A DNA stretch of 6,773 bases, taken from Robiginitomaculum sp. (GTDB lineage: Bacteria > Pseudomonadota > Alphaproteobacteria > Caulobacterales > Maricaulaceae). The first letter of the stretch is position 1. The number at the start of each line of letters is the position of its first letter. Below the pieces are notes generated by a model. It saw only the letters and a list, made by a program, of their open reading frames with translations, did not search any database and had not been told where the DNA came from. Below, in pieces: positions 6,378 through 6,773 of the stretch. The position numbers were made by a program, and so were the translations under genes. The stretch lies in assembly GCA_002733735.2 (NCBI GenBank), contig NVWT02000005.1, positions 11,814 to 18,586 of the forward strand, written 5' to 3'.

Positions 6378-6773
6378 ATGACAAATTTTCCAAATGTGCG
6401 CCCGGCGTTGGCTGCTGCGCTAACCACCCGTGGCTATACGGCTCTTACCCCTGTTCAAGAGGAAGTGATCGCTCCGGCCTTAGAAATTGCTGACCTGTTG
6501 GTTTCGGCACAAACTGGTTCGGGCAAAACCGTTGCCTTTGGATTGGCCCTTGCCCCTACCCTACTTGGCGAAAGCGAAAGTTTTGCCCAAACAAAGGCTC
6601 CTTTGGCCGTCGTTATCACACCGACACGAGAGCTAGCGATGCAGGTAAAGCGAGAGCTTGAGTGGCTGTATAAGGAGGCCAACGCCCGGCTCGCCACATG
6701 TGTAGGCGGCATGGATATGCGCGATGAGCGCAAAGCTTTGGGGCGCGGTGTGCATATTGTGGTCGGGACACCC
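6378..6773 (+). CDS. DEAD-box RNA helicase, N-terminal part (runs off the window)
   Basis: The first 132 codons of an ATP-dependent RNA helicase, open to the right edge. Visible superfamily 2 motifs are the Q motif (GYTALTPVQ, 19-27), Walker A/motif I (AQTGSGKT, 44-51), motif Ia (PTRELA, 82-87), the GG of the next conserved block (110-111) and the start of the TPGR-type motif (GTP, 130-132). DEAD, SAT and the second RecA-like domain lie beyond the window. Such cytoplasmic enzymes unwind short RNA duplexes in ribosome assembly or mRNA decay. AAAGGA at 6367-6372 supports the ATG. Its GC content looks higher than that of the two preceding genes. Which paralogue group it belongs to (DeaD/CsdA, RhlE or other) cannot be decided from this fragment, so no symbol is given. 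Confidence 0.95.
   Translation, partial: MTNFPNVRPALAAALTTRGYTALTPVQEEVIAPALEIADLLVSAQTGSGKTVAFGLALAPTLLGESESFAQTKAPLAVVITPTRELAMQVKRELEWLYKEANARLATCVGGMDMRDERKALGRGVHIVVGTP

Noticed and set aside
6455..6733. 92-codon minus-strand frame opposite the helicase
   Set aside because: The plus strand here encodes unmistakable DEAD-box motifs, so the opposite frame is a shadow.

Overview
The window looks like a stretch of alphaproteobacterial chromosome. The lineage call rests on two things: GC-rich palindromic intergenic repeats of a style I associate with Alphaproteobacteria (77-304), and the general character of the proteins. It is an inference; no rRNA or other marker gene is present. Three protein genes are supported, the last cut by the window edge, and about 1.5 kb is non-coding.

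Layout. Positions 1-893 hold no credible gene. The stretch begins with a perfect 28-bp palindrome (19-46) and continues into a run of adjoining foldable repeats (77-304). Next comes a patch with short direct repeats and a near-palindrome (341-540), then AT-richer spacer. On the minus strand, 894-3200 encodes a large exported hydrolase-like protein related to the M19 (membrane/renal dipeptidase) branch of the amidohydrolase fold. A divergent intergenic region of about 336 bp follows. On the plus strand, 3537-6053 encodes an exported fusion: a DUF305 His/Met-rich domain, a Lys/Glu linker, an LVIVD-type beta-propeller and a helical tail. It starts with TTG. A strong stem-loop (6069-6108) follows it. 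After about 270 bp of AT-rich leader, a DEAD-box RNA helicase begins at 6378 and runs off the right edge.

How the genes relate. The two large proteins are divergently transcribed from one intergenic region, both carry N-terminal signal peptides, and both are rich in cysteines and potential metal ligands. They may therefore be co-regulated cell-envelope proteins, but nothing in the sequence proves a shared pathway. The helicase is cytoplasmic RNA metabolism, has its own leader and looks unrelated. The most unusual items are the architecture of the DUF305-propeller fusion, the altered metal-ligand motif and large inserts of the M19-like protein, and the compact array of different palindromic repeats. 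I found no CRISPR array, transposase, tRNA, rRNA or clear defence system.
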